Positions 48,592 through 60,131 of a stretch of 64,000 nucleotides of DNA are shown piece after piece. This DNA is from Ulota crispa (Eukaryota; Streptophyta; Bryopsida; Orthotrichales; Orthotrichaceae). The stretch lies in NCBI GenBank assembly GCA_963920765.1, contig OY987242.1, forward strand, positions 11,806,789 to 11,870,788. Reading direction: 5' to 3'. The first letter of the stretch is position 1, and every line of letters starts with the position of its first letter. A program made the position numbers and the translations under genes. The notes below the pieces were generated by a model. It saw nothing but the letters and a program-made list of their open reading frames with translations. It was not told the origin of the DNA and did no database searches.

Positions 48592-49545
48592 ATGGTGATC
48601 CCCAACAGCACTGTACTTGCTACAACCTCCCTTGCTAGCACACCAACATCCACAAGACCCACCCTTGCATCCACGGCCACACCACTGTGTATCAATGACA
48701 CCAACAAACGACCCCGGAAAGATAGATGCCTGAACTGGACGCACATGGAGGTGCTCGCGCTTGTAGCAGCAAAGCGGGAGCAATTCATTCTCGAATTGGA
48801 GGCTGTGGATGGTTGTGACCTGATGACGCTAGAGCCAACAAAGTGGCTGCGCATTTCCAATGACGCCATGCGAGCAAACTTCTCCACTGTCACACAAGAC
48901 GGCCCTTCTTGCAAGGCCAAGTGGAACACTATTCTACCCAAATACAAGAGGATATCAGATTATTTACATCAGATCGAGATAAATGCTCTAGATTTTTGGG
49001 ACTTGACAATAGCACAAAGGAAGGACAAAGGGTTGCCTAAGCATTTTGCTCAAGATGTTTTTGCAGCCATCGATGATTGGTATGGCACTAGGCCCCAAAT
49101 TTGACCACCACATGTCAGTGACCTGCTCTTGCCAGTTGATTCTAACCTACGCGCAAAATAATAGGCTAGGGATGAGAATGCTGGGTATGAGGACACTGAC
49201 ATTCCATTAGATATGTCCAGCAATGACACTGATGGAGGTAGTCATCAAAGCACCTCCCCGTTGACACCTCCAGGACTTATCTCACCTCCACCTCTAGACA
49301 ATGCTACGTCCACCCATACTATTGTGCAACGCTCGTCCATGTCAGCGAGGACACTGTTTGTTCGGGTTGATGTTGCTCTTCCACCTGGAGTCACTCCACA
49401 CTACATTAGCTCATCTGGTACATCTTCTTACTCTGTTGGAGGACGCACAAGAAATACTAGTGTGAAGCGCAAGAATGTTTTAGGTCACAGTTTGATAGCA
49501 AACGCTTCAAGGGCAAACGCAGAGACTTTGTTTAACAACACATGA
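48592..49545 (+). pseudogene. Myb/SANT-like DNA-binding ORF of a PIF/Harbinger transposon (decayed)
   Basis: A 170-codon ORF starts at ATG 48592 and holds a trihelix/Myb-SANT-like domain (NWTHMEVLALVAAKREQF, PTKWLRISNDAMRANFS, CKAKWNTILPKYKRISDYL, then DDWYGTRPQI). It stops at a TGA at 49102-49104. The frame then continues recognisably (PPHVSDLLLPVDSN), hits a double stop near 49160, and reopens at 49213-49545 with a Ser/Thr/Pro-rich tail. In Harbinger elements this protein binds the transposon and helps bring in the nuclease. It faces the broken nuclease ORF at 50393-51762. The stops fit decay, not a second gene. Confidence 0.75.
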
Positions 49546-50392
49546 CTTTCTTAAGAGAAAAAGACCAACAACTTTATGAGAACGCAATGAGAGTTAACAA
49601 ACTCATTGAAATGGCTATTCAAAAATAGGGGAACATAGTGGGCTGCCTCTCTGAGCTATCACACGTGCTGGGAGAGTGCTTGGGGTATAGGAAGAGCCCC
49701 GCTACAAGGAGTGCCCTACCTTGCGCAGAAGATGAGGATACCTACTGGATTCCTGATGGACCCCGTTGACCACACTACACTAACCCGTACCAACTACCGC
49801 AACTGTCAGGAGAATCGGGTCAAGGGACTTGCAGGATACGTGGACCGCCTTGATGGTGCATCGACGCAAGTGAATCAAGCACCAAGGTGCGACTCGGTGT
49901 GTACAAAACAGCTGCCTTCATCAGAAGACAACGTGCCAATAGCAATTGAAGTCTACGGTACTTCTGTGCCTCCCACTACTACTTCAAAGCTATAGAGTCT
50001 TGGCTCCATGCAACTCACAGATATGTAAAAAGACAGTGACGTGAGGTACTGATGTTGTCACCCCCGGTCCCCCCCCTTTTTGAGAGTGTCACTGCATTGA
50101 AAGCCAAAGCACCATTTGGGTGCCTTTATGTACTAGATTTTTCATATTGGGTACATATTTGGCATGAAGTTTTGTATTTGTCTATTGAAATCCTTTTTAT
50201 TGAACTCAGACTTTTGGTACAATTGATACAGAAGAGTACAATGGTATATGACTTGTTTTTTCAATCGGGAATGAAATTGCTGCAGTGAAGGGAGTTGCCA
50301 ATGATATAGTATCATGGATGCATGCCCAGCAATAGTTAATTGAAACTACTAAATGGAAAAAACAAAGTCAAGAATCATTACCTTAAAAGCTA

Positions 50393-51762
50393 CTAATGAT
50401 GATACGGCCTTTGAGAGTTGAGCTGTAGGCTAAGGAGTTGCCGTTTCTCGATTGCAACTGCGGTTCCGGCGGTTCCAGGGGCAGCATCCATACCTTCTAG
50501 AGCTGTTGCCGCATTGTCATTGCCTACTCCATTGTCCACCTCCTCTCCCCATAGGACTTCAGTGCGTAAGATGCCATACAAATTTTGGACATCATCCTCA
50601 GGTTGCTCTAAGAGCATACTGTGCAAGATCGCGCAACAGAGGACTACGTCTGGTAAAAATGCCACATCTAAATCCGATTTCAGTAGTAACTCTCGAAATG
50701 TTTGCTTCAAGATTCCAAACGCATTTTTGACCACGCAGCGCCCCTTGCAAAGTCTCTTGTTAAAAAGAGACTCAATCAAAGACAACTGCACATTCTCGCA
50801 ATGAAGAACCATTAGCTACGGGAGAAGAGGGTAATCCAAGTCACCGAGGAGGTAGGGAGTGAAACCATCCAATGGAAGTTGGTTGCTAAATAAGTTACTC
50901 CACGTTGCCAAGTCATACAGAGATGAATGTCTCAACACTCTGGAGTTGTTGATAGAGCCGGGCATCTCCAAGTACAAGTTGAGGAACCGCTTATCATAGT
51001 CTACCACTGCCTGACAATTGAGCATGTAACCACTTGACTTGAAGTAATAGTAGTCAGCTGGGACGTGTTGTGGCTTTGCAATGGCCACATGTGTCCTATC
51101 AATGGCACCTACTACGCCAGGTAAACCACACAAGTTAGCAAACTTGTGTTCTATCAATTGTAACCGCTCACCTGTAGGCCAAGTAATATGATGTTGGAGG
51201 GAAATATTAATCGCATGCACAACATCTTGGATGATTGCGCAAACAATGCTTTTGCTAATTGCAAACATTTCTAGAAACATATGCAAAACGACACTCTGTT
51301 TGTCAATTTGAACGAAGTACATGCAACCCGAATGACATCTAAGATTGCTAATCGGTACTTCATGTTCATCTTGTGAATCTCAGGAGACAGCAACCTTGAA
51401 AGGGAGAAGACTATTTGCTTTGGCATTTTGAATAGTTCTATCCACCTGGTGTTGTCGTATACCGTCATGAGAAAATGCGAGAACTAGGTGGTGGATCTTG
51501 GTTTTACCCAATACCCTAGGTCATTGTTCAGTACAAACGGGAAATTGCAACAGCGGAAGGAGTGCAACCCTGCGTGCATAGATGCCAAAGAATCGTCAAC
51601 TGGCTCAACGAGTCTCTCCATGATTTTGTCAAAAGCACCCATGCCCTCTTCCTCCTCAACGTTGGCCAAAAACAGACCAATTTCTTGCTGCACATTCATA
51701 AGTTGAACTAGCATCCAAATTCCCAAGGTCATTGCAAAATACATATTGTAATTCCTGTCCAT
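50393..51762 (-). pseudogene. HARBI1-like DDE nuclease (PIF/Harbinger transposase), inactivated
   Basis: The coding trail runs from a likely start at 51762 (MDRNYNMYFAMTLGIWMLVQ) through YWVKPRSTT, RWIELFKMPK, GVVGAIDRTHVAI, LLGDLDYPLLP and NAFGILKQTFREL. Two in-frame TAG codons sit where Trp is expected, after PRSTT (51485-51487) and after YPLLP (50816-50818). A frameshift lies near 51290-51310, between RVACT and SVVLHMF. The first two catalytic aspartates are present (about 51100 and 50842). The third acidic residue, normally VVENAFG, is Lys (AAA, about 50728). Such nucleases cut and paste the element at TWA sites. This copy cannot make an active enzyme. Terminal repeats of the element were not located. 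Confidence 0.85.
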
Positions 51763-51849
51763 TGCCGAGGCAGTGCCACCCCATTTGTAATTGTCAACAG
51801 AGCTGTGATTCCAAAAAACGCAACACCTGTTAATGTCCACATGAAAATA

Positions 51850-53186
51850 ATCTCACGACAAAAACTCTCAGTGTACTTTTAACCCTAAACCCTATCGCAG
51901 AGGACAGTGTCCAGAATTCTAAACCTTCTCCGCAATGTTGAACATGGAAACAGTCCCTACACCACTCAATGTTTGACCTTCTTTCATGAAATCCCACATT
52001 CATACAATTCTGTGCCCACATTGCACTCATGAAAAGCAGAATGGGAAATCACAATAGGAGCAACGCTAACCTTTTTTCAAAGGCAAAGTAGGTGGGGGTG
52101 CCTAGTCTAGCAAAGCATGGATTGCGAGCCAATAAAAATCGCTACTCACAAAAAATGAAGCGGAGTCTCCAATTCTTTTCCAACAAAGAATCAACGAGTC
52201 CAATTCTGAACCCTAAGACCGCCGTAAGGTTCCCCCCCCAACAAATGCAAAACCTGCTACTTACAACTCCTCTGCGCACTTCAATTGAGAGAGAAAAAAG
52301 TTTTCACAAATGGTCACTTAGAATGCAAGCATGATGCAGCTTCCCAACCCAACAAATTGTACTTTGCCTTTGTGGTGGCACAGGCTGAATGAATCATCAA
52401 GCATCAGAAAACAAGAGCGCAATTGCAGAAGGAGGGGATTGCAGCGGACAAGAAGAGAAGAAGAAGATGACCACGTTTGCAAAGGAGGCGCATCTCAACT
52501 CAAGAACAGACAAGAAAAAGAAGAAATCACATATGTGAGAGACATTCAGTTCTACTAAAAACCGATGTTAAGTAGGAGCCCTTGAAATTTCAATGATTAC
52601 TTTTGCCTACTTGGCACTTACTAGGGGACTATAACCTACTCCTACTACTGTAGGTGAGAACATGGCAAACTTTATAACCCACCAATATTGATAACCGCTG
52701 CCTTTTGCTTTACCAGACTTGGCACCCTGGTTCTCAGGGAACAGTGTTTGTTCCTAGCGCCAAAGTACGCTTCTCCATATGGCCAAGTCAAAATCAAGCT
52801 TAAGCCACACTTTGAAAAACAATTTGTAATGAAAAGAATGTGGCGCATAGTCATGTGATTCTTGCTTTGCTAGGCAATTTCCACTTGTCTCTTGGAAATT
52901 CTAGATGCGAGGTCCAACAAAGTGCAAAAATTATAAACTTTGGTACAAATACTTTGTTTCAACATATAACACTTCATGTTTATTGGTTATTACCTTTGCC
53001 CTTACATCTAATTTGTTTTGTTGATTTTGAGAGTGAAAAACTAAGGTGGTCCAAAACCAAGGGCCAAGCTTTAACTTTTCACTTACTATACTCATCAAAC
53101 CAATTCTTTTCAAATTTAGATTGAAATTCACCTTGCTATAAGGTAAGTGTTTCCAAAATTGCAAAGGAGATTGAGTGTTGGTTATT
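51850..53186. other. Right flank of the Harbinger-derived block
   Basis: No gene seen. It may contain the untraced end of the element. One telomere-like AACCCTAAACCCTA lies near 51881. Confidence 0.35.
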
Positions 53187-54127
53187 TTAACCCCTAAAGG
53201 ACCAAGTGGCTATTCAACAACTACTTGAGAACTTGGGTAGGTTTATATGGAGTCAATTTTTATTGGGTGTTCTCACTATAGTTACACAAGGTGCAAATAT
53301 GTATCCCTCAAGTGGAAATGTAATTTTTTCCCCAATCATATGCCCAATTCAAAATTTATATTGCCCAAAAAAAATTAGGCAGCCTCTGTAAAATCATATG
53401 TAAAACTCTCACCAACTTTTGAAATTTGGCAAGTATGTAACTAAAAAAATATGGTGTACAATTGACAAAAAAAGAAAAGAAAAAAAGAAAAAAACTCTGA
53501 CATCACATTCTAAAGGGAGTCAGACTTTGTTAACTATGTTCAGGCAGTTTCAAGAAAAAAATCCTCTAAATTCAAGCCTTATTTATCTTGCAATTTATCA
53601 ATCCAAAACTCTTGAAGCTTTTTTTCACACATTCCAAATGTTTGTTCCTAACTTTTTACTATTTGGATTTCAAATAAAAGACTTTATTGCACAAGAAATC
53701 ATGACAGAATGACTAATGTATTGCCAAATCACTAAACCTCCTTGCATTGCAGGGTGATTTAGAATAAGCTAGATTCTATATTTGCATTTAAAAATTTTCA
53801 TGAGTGAACCTAAAAATATATACTTGTGAATGGTCAAAAAGCTCATTTTTATCTAGAGCAAATATTTTACTCTAGGAAGGCTCAAAATTTGCTAACTTTG
53901 TTTTGCAAGTATAAGAAAAAGTTGTTTTTCTCACTTCAAATGTTATAATCTCAATTTGTGTAGTCAATTGGGCTGAATTTTTTTGCTTGCATTAATTTTT
54001 CTGTTTTGCACACTTTTGTACGGAATTGAGAAAAAAAAAATATATTTTCAATTTTGGGCAATCCACTAAAAGTTGGCAGTTTCTGAGATTTTTTCTCAAG
54101 AAACATCCTTGGTCCTTTAGGGGTTAA
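53187..54127. mobile_element. TTAA-flanked TIR element, 941 bp
   Basis: Ends TTAACCCCTAAAGGACCAAG and TTGGTCCTTTAGGGGTTAA are near-perfect inverted repeats of about 19 bp. The interior differs from the X subfamily. Non-coding. Confidence 0.8.
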
Positions 54128-54712
54128 AAGAGTGCTTCTATAACAAGAACCGCTTATTTCAAGCAATAAACACCTCCATTAGATTTGTGACGAATTAAAT
54201 GACACAGCAATGGCGAGTAGTGAGGCAAATAAAATGAAGTTTTAATGCACAACTCATGTTCCAATAAAATCAAGTTTGAAATTTCGATTAGAAACAATTT
54301 TCATTTTTTCATTTTTTTTCACTTTCATGAGTGCATAGAGGAAAAAGGAGGAGGGAGTGTATAAGAAGCCACTTCACTGTAGCTGACGTAAATGCATGGG
54401 TTGCACAATGCAGCTACTTCAAGCAAGTCTGTGGACACGTGGCAATCTTGTAGCCGTGTAATGCCCTAGCTGCAGTTTTGTCATGACTTACCTGATGTCT
54501 TCCTCCCTGAATGACTATGTCAACCCTCCTGCCACTCTTTCTCTTGACTCAAGCTCATTTCACACAAAACTGGGGATGATAATCTTCAAGGGTGAAGGCC
54601 CATTCCCACTCGACAATTGTACGTGTTTGGGTGAGAAGAAATTTGTCTTCATTGTTGACGGGTCCACTAACATGGTTTTAAAATGATTCTCTCAAATGCA
54701 TGGGATGCGTCA
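54128..54712. other. Intergenic, nothing recognised
   Basis: No supported gene. Confidence 0.4.
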
Positions 54713-55613
54713 ACAACCCCTAAATGCTCAATGTTGTTTTTCTTTTTTTGGAAAGTAAATTTGAAGTTTTTGAATTGTCCTCAATTATTAAACATCAAAA
54801 TAAAATTGTAAGTGTAGAGTTTTGAACTTAATGGCTTCTAAATGGTGCTACCCAAAAAAAATCAAATTGTCCCAGAAATTCTAAGAGATTTGTGATCAAA
54901 TGATGACGAGTATAATCTTTTTTTTTTTGGAGCCGCGTAAAACTTCTAATGCAAATTGGCAACTTTTGGATACAAAACTGGGAAACAATCACTTAGGATG
55001 CTTTAGTGTTTATTGTTGTTATATGAAAACTAATGACCTCCTTTCCAATTCCATGACCACAATTTCACTATTGAGCTTGCAACACAATTGTCAAAGCTCC
55101 ACAACCTAATACAAAGAAATTTTCTCGCTTCAATTGTTGACCAAAAATCATTATGAATGAAAGAAAATTCAAAGGTGAATGAATTCTAATTTCTACAACA
55201 AAGATATTTCAAGTGAAATTGGTCCAAAAGCACTTTCAACTTTTGTTAGATGACAAACTTTTAGTAAAAGGGGCCTTAATGCCCAATGAGTGTCCAAGGA
55301 AAATTTCACTTTTTTCTCTACGTGATGCCCATCTCTTCAATGTGGCAACTTGTCATAGGCTTTGTGACACTATTCACAACACTATTCATGGCACAAAGTG
55401 TATACTTGCAATTTAGCTTCCACCAAAATACATTCAAAATAAGATAAGGAGGGAATTAAAATTAAGAGTTGAAACTAACTTCAACTGACAATTTCTCCAA
55501 AAAAAAAAAAAAAAAAACTTTAAAACAATCAAATCCGTGCCTTCAACCGGGTTTCAATGTTTCCTGTAAATATTTGAACACCAAAATGTGGTGCCATCGG
55601 CATTTGGGGGGAA
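54713..55613. mobile_element. TTAA-type element, Y subfamily, copy 1 (ends decayed)
   Basis: The interior matches 57408-58310 throughout in the same orientation (AAATTGGCAACTTTTGGATA, GACACTATTCACAACACTAT). Its ends have drifted to ACAACCCCTAAATG and CATTTGGGGGGAA. Confidence 0.75.
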
Positions 55614-56690
55614 GTTATTTCATCCAATCATTTAAAGATTTCTATGCATCACAACAAAGAGCCAAGCAACACGCATTTCAGAACAATAATCCAAGGGTCC
55701 AAGGAGGGATGAAAGTGCACATATGCATACGAGTGTGGACTGTGGAGTTGACGGAGTCGCATACGTTGGAATCCGAATGAGCCTATGGGAATTATCTCAT
55801 GTTTCCAAAGAAATCTGACGTTGTTATTGAAGTTCATGCATGAGCTGGCTGGCTAACGTCGCACCCTGGGTCCCAGTTTCCATGTCTGGAAGAGGACAGC
55901 GGGACCTGCCAGCGCTGATCATTTGGGAGTTCCCGCAATCCCAAGAATTCCATTGGGTCCGGGACGCATGCTCCCATTGGTCGTGGTGTCACAAGAAGCA
56001 CACATACTCTGTAGCAGCTGCTCTGGAAGGGGACTCTCAGGACTCAGGCTAAAGGGTTGCTTGGCTTGGCTTTGGCTTTGCTTTTGCTTTGCTTAGCTTA
56101 GCATAGCTGTGCTGGTGGAGGGATGCAGCTTTTTGTGATGTTTAAGCGACCCCTTTGGGGTTTTGGCAAAGGACATGCCTGACCACCCTCATTCTTGTGA
56201 CATAACCCTGCCTGTCAGCTGCAGAGGCTGTGACTCCTGTGCAATTTTGAGTGGGCTACCCATACGTGATTTTTTTTATGGGCTAAAAATATTGCTGTAT
56301 ACTCCGTAACTTATATTTAAAACTTCAGAGTCGCAGAAGCAGGCTCCTGACGCTCCTCATCACAAAAGGTAGAACAATCTAAGGGCCGCTTTCCACTTGT
56401 GCGCCAGGCCAATTCACTGTATTAGAGGTCACTAATTTTCATTTGTGATTGGATAGAAAGCTGAAATTAGCCTCAACCCCTTTACACTTAAAATATGGGT
56501 CAATTTGGTGGAATGCATATTTTATTCAACAAAGACAAGATTTGACATAGCCCAAGCTCACTAAATTGGGTGCACCAAGAATGGGAGGCCAATTCTTGGC
56601 CTTGGGGCCAATGTCACTTTTCATTTAAAAATATATATTTTTTCACAATTTTTTTTCTCAAATCAAATATGTTATACTATACCAGAAGCC
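55614..56690. other. Intergenic, low-complexity TTTGC-rich patch
   Basis: Contains GGCTTTGGCTTTGC-type repeats at about 56060-56105. No gene supported. Confidence 0.4.
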
Positions 56691-56733
56691 GGGGGGTGTG
56701 GGGGGCGTGGGAGGCATGGGAGGTGTGGGGGGG
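56691..56733 (+). repeat. G-rich tract with quadruplex potential
   Basis: Five runs of three to seven G lie within 43 nt, with short spacers (TGT, CGT, AGGCAT, AGGTGT), in otherwise AT-rich DNA. Confidence 0.75.
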
Positions 56734-57407
56734 CATGAGGTATTTAGCTTGCTAAACTAGTTCTTATGTGTATGAAAAACAGAGGCTTGTATATTTGTAT
56801 CTACTTGTAAATCATTTTTTTCCTTCTATGCTTCTCATTCAATCTTTATGTAAACCTTGCATATGTTTATATGTTGATTTTTTTTTCTATCAACTCTTAT
56901 GCAAGATACTCTCAATGATCTATAACTCATAGGATTTATTTTGCTAGATAATATCAGCATAAAACTTGATTTTTGGACGAACTAGTTAATAGGCAAAAAT
57001 ATTATAAACGCTTTGTGGTTGATAAAAAGAAAATAAATGAAGGCAATTGGTATATTATACCTTGATGATGTAAACAAAAAACTTAAGAGTTTGTTTCAAA
57101 CTTCATATTTAGGGTTCATGCACATTTTGGCAACGACCCCCTCCGTTAAACTCTATTTTTTTGGTTTCTATCATCATGTCATTATTTCAATTCAAAAAAT
57201 AAAAAGCAAAAAGTAAAAAATAAAGAAATCAATTCATGTAAAAAAATATTGTGGCCTATTCTCACTTTACATTGCAACAAGAAGCCACTATCTCCAAATG
57301 CTAGCTTTTTGAAAACAAGGCACGGCCCATAAGAGATTTTTGTCACAACTTCTTACCTCTACTGTAAAGGTAGCTTAACTTTATTGAATTGGCCCAACCC
57401 CTTGGCC
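56734..57407. other. Intergenic, nothing recognised
   Basis: AT-rich, no supported feature. Confidence 0.4.
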
Positions 57408-58310
57408 TTAACCCCTAAATGCCCAAGGGTGTTTTTCTCGTTCTCGGAAGGTAGTCTTGAAGTTTTTAAATTGTCCTTGTAAGGTCATTATGAAACATCA
57501 AAATAAAATTGGAAGCATTGAATCTTGAACTTCAAGGTTTCTAGATGGCACTACCCAAAAAGAATCCAAAATGGCCGCGCGGATTTTAAGATATTTGTGA
57601 TTGAATGATGATGAGTATGGAATTTTTGCTTTTTTTTAGCTGCCCAGAGCTTCTAATGTAAATTGGCAACTTTTGGATACAAAATTGGGAGACAACCACT
57701 TAGAATGCTTTAGTTTATTGTTGTTACTTCAAAACCAATGGCCCCTCTTCCAAATCCACAACCACAATTTCACAAATGAGCCTGCAACTCAAATGTCAAA
57801 ATACAATCGTCTAATACAAAGAAATTTTCAACTTCAATTATTGATAAAAAACCATTATGAATGAAAGAAAATTCAATGCCAAAAGGATTCTAATCTCTAT
57901 AACAAAGACATTCCAAGTGAAATTAGTTCAAAAGCACTTTTAGATTTTGTTAGATGTCAAAATTTCAGGTAAAAAGGCCCTTATTGCCCAAGGGAGTGCC
58001 CAAGAGAAATCTTTACCTTTTGCTCGTCTTTTCAATGTGGCAACTTCTCATAGACTCTGTGACACTATTCACAACACTATTCATGACACTATTCACAATG
58101 GAAAATGTATGCTTGTAGTTAACCTTCTACCAAAAACAAATGGAATAAGATATGGAAGAAGTTGAATTTGAACGGCAAAGCTAACTTCAACACGCAACTT
58201 TTCCACAATAAAAACCTCAAAACAAGAAAATTTGTAATTTCAACAAGGTTTCAAAGTTTCCTCAATTTTTTTGGACACCAAATTTGGTGCCTTGGGCATT
58301 TAGGGGTTAA
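57408..58310. mobile_element. TTAA-flanked TIR element, Y subfamily, copy 2 (903 bp)
   Basis: Ends TTAACCCCTAAATGCCCAAG and TTGGGCATTTAGGGGTTAA are almost exact inverted repeats. Homologous to 54713-55613. No ORF of note. Confidence 0.85.
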
Positions 58311-59029
58311 GGCCTTTACATATGAGACAATTGGCCTCCACAATAATCTTATTTTAATTAGTAGTAGATGCCGGTCTTAAGCAAAATGTGGGCTGAAATT
58401 TGAGGAAATTGGCCCCAAGCCGAATTGGCACGGCCCCCATATGTAAAGCGGCCCTATGAACAAACACCCTCCCCTACCGGGCACCCCCCCCCCCATAAAT
58501 CAAGAGGATAGGGTAGGAGAATCCAAAACAAGCCCTAGTAAAGAGATACTCATGTGCTGAATCCTTGAGCGCCCACAAGACATTATAATGTCTCTCAAAA
58601 AGCTAGGTCAACTCAATTTTGACCGATACAATCTCATTGCACATGCGGTGAAACCACTTCCAATCAAATCCAGCATGATGGAGACGCTTTCCACTAACAA
58701 TTCATATGGTCAGATCTTGTGAATCATATTTTTCATCAGTCCACATGGGCACTTTGATTGCACACAAGTGAAGCTTTTTTTGTTTTGACTCTGGGCTCTC
58801 AAGGGTTAATATTAAGGGCCCCTTTATATTATGGCCAAAGATCAAGAGGCTGTCAACTTCCATCCATATGATTGCAAGAAATTAAGAGCTTGGCTTTTTG
58901 ACCTTTTAGTCTTTCATACTAGAGGTCAAAGTTTAAAGTCACTATCATTCTCTAAATTGTCTACATGACAACTCTTTTTCATCCAAAATAATGGTCTCTC
59001 AAAAGAAGTTTGGATCAAGTAAATATGGA
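58311..59029. other. Intergenic with a lone TTAA-type end
   Basis: CTCTCAAGGGTTAA at about 58796-58809 looks like a right terminus without a visible left partner. A C run lies at about 58484. Confidence 0.35.
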
Positions 59030-59589
59030 GACCCATATTGCAGTTGAGAGGAACACATTTTTTTATTTTTTATTTTTTTTCCATGTTGTAAAAGGCTAGG
59101 ATTCCTAGGTTCTCATCTTTCAGATCAATGTAATTTGAAATTTTGAAATGTACACAATGCTTCCAATTTTGCCTAGTGTATATGCAAATTTCATGACCGT
59201 TTGGCATTCAGAGATTTTTTGAAGTATGTTGTACATCTCCAATTCATTTGAAAATTCTCCCACACATACTTAATTTGGTCTTCTACATGGAGAAAATAAA
59301 CCTAAACTTTGTGTAGAGCAATTTTTTTACTATAAAAATAGTCAAATGCTTCTAAGAGTTTTGGGCAAGAAAAAAGCTTTTCTTTTCTTCAAGTGTCAAT
59401 ATCTCACTCCTCTCCATATGAAATGAGCTGATTTTTTCCCCACAAGTACCTCCTAAAGTTTGAGACAAGATCCTATAGTTGTAATTTTAAAAAATAAATC
59501 ATATTTTTCTACTCATTCTCCCAAAAATGGCATATTTAGTGACAATTACAAGAAAAGACTCAAAAAGAGCTTGGTCCTTTAGGGGTTCA
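59030..59589. mobile_element. X-subfamily right half (truncated)
   Basis: Matches the right half of 38621-39579 and ends GGTCCTTTAGGGGTTCA. The final TTAA is mutated and the left terminus is missing. Confidence 0.65.
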
Positions 59590-59641
59590 GGCTATAAAAT
59601 AACGTGAATAGCAAGATTTGAAATCAAAATTACCAGCACAT

Positions 59642-60009
59642 TTAACCCTTAAACGCCAAGGAGGACGTTTTTTGTCCTCCGGCTCCAAAAAACAATTTTG
59701 TACTACAAAGAAAAGTTGTTTCTTGTTTTTTGTTTTTTAGAAGTGATCATAAACACATGATCCATCATGGGGGGCAAAAAAACATCTCATTAGATGCAAT
59801 CATCTCTTTAGGTAATCCAAAATGTGAGAAGATTCAAGGATACAGTGTTAGGTCCCAAGTTGCCTTTCTTGCAATTTTCATGACGGCACCATGCACTGTT
59901 GACTTTTGCAGCATTAGGAAATAATTTTATATATTTGGGCACTTTCTAAAATGTAGATAGTAATGTAGCCAAGCTGGTCACAATGACCAGCCCGATGTTT
60001 AAGGATTAA
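59642..60009. mobile_element. TTAA-flanked element, Z subfamily, 368 bp
   Basis: Left end TTAACCCTTAAACGCCAAGG followed by the hairpin GAGGACGTTTTTTGTCCTC. Right end GATGTTTAAGGATTAA preceded by the hairpin GCTGGTCACAATGACCAGC. A second, inverted copy starts at 60132. Confidence 0.8.
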
Positions 60010-60131
60010 CATTGTTTTTTAGCCACTTGAACCAACCAGGAAATCCAAAATTGGGATTGCTGAAGGGGTGAGCCTATATCTCACTCAAATAAAATCTTGC
60101 AAAAAAGGTAGGAGGTGCCAAAAATATCCTA

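Noticed and set aside
49711..49995. ORF between the two Harbinger ORFs as a third transposon gene
   Set aside because: No known domain, and the region around it has stops in every frame. It is likely the decayed spacer or tail.
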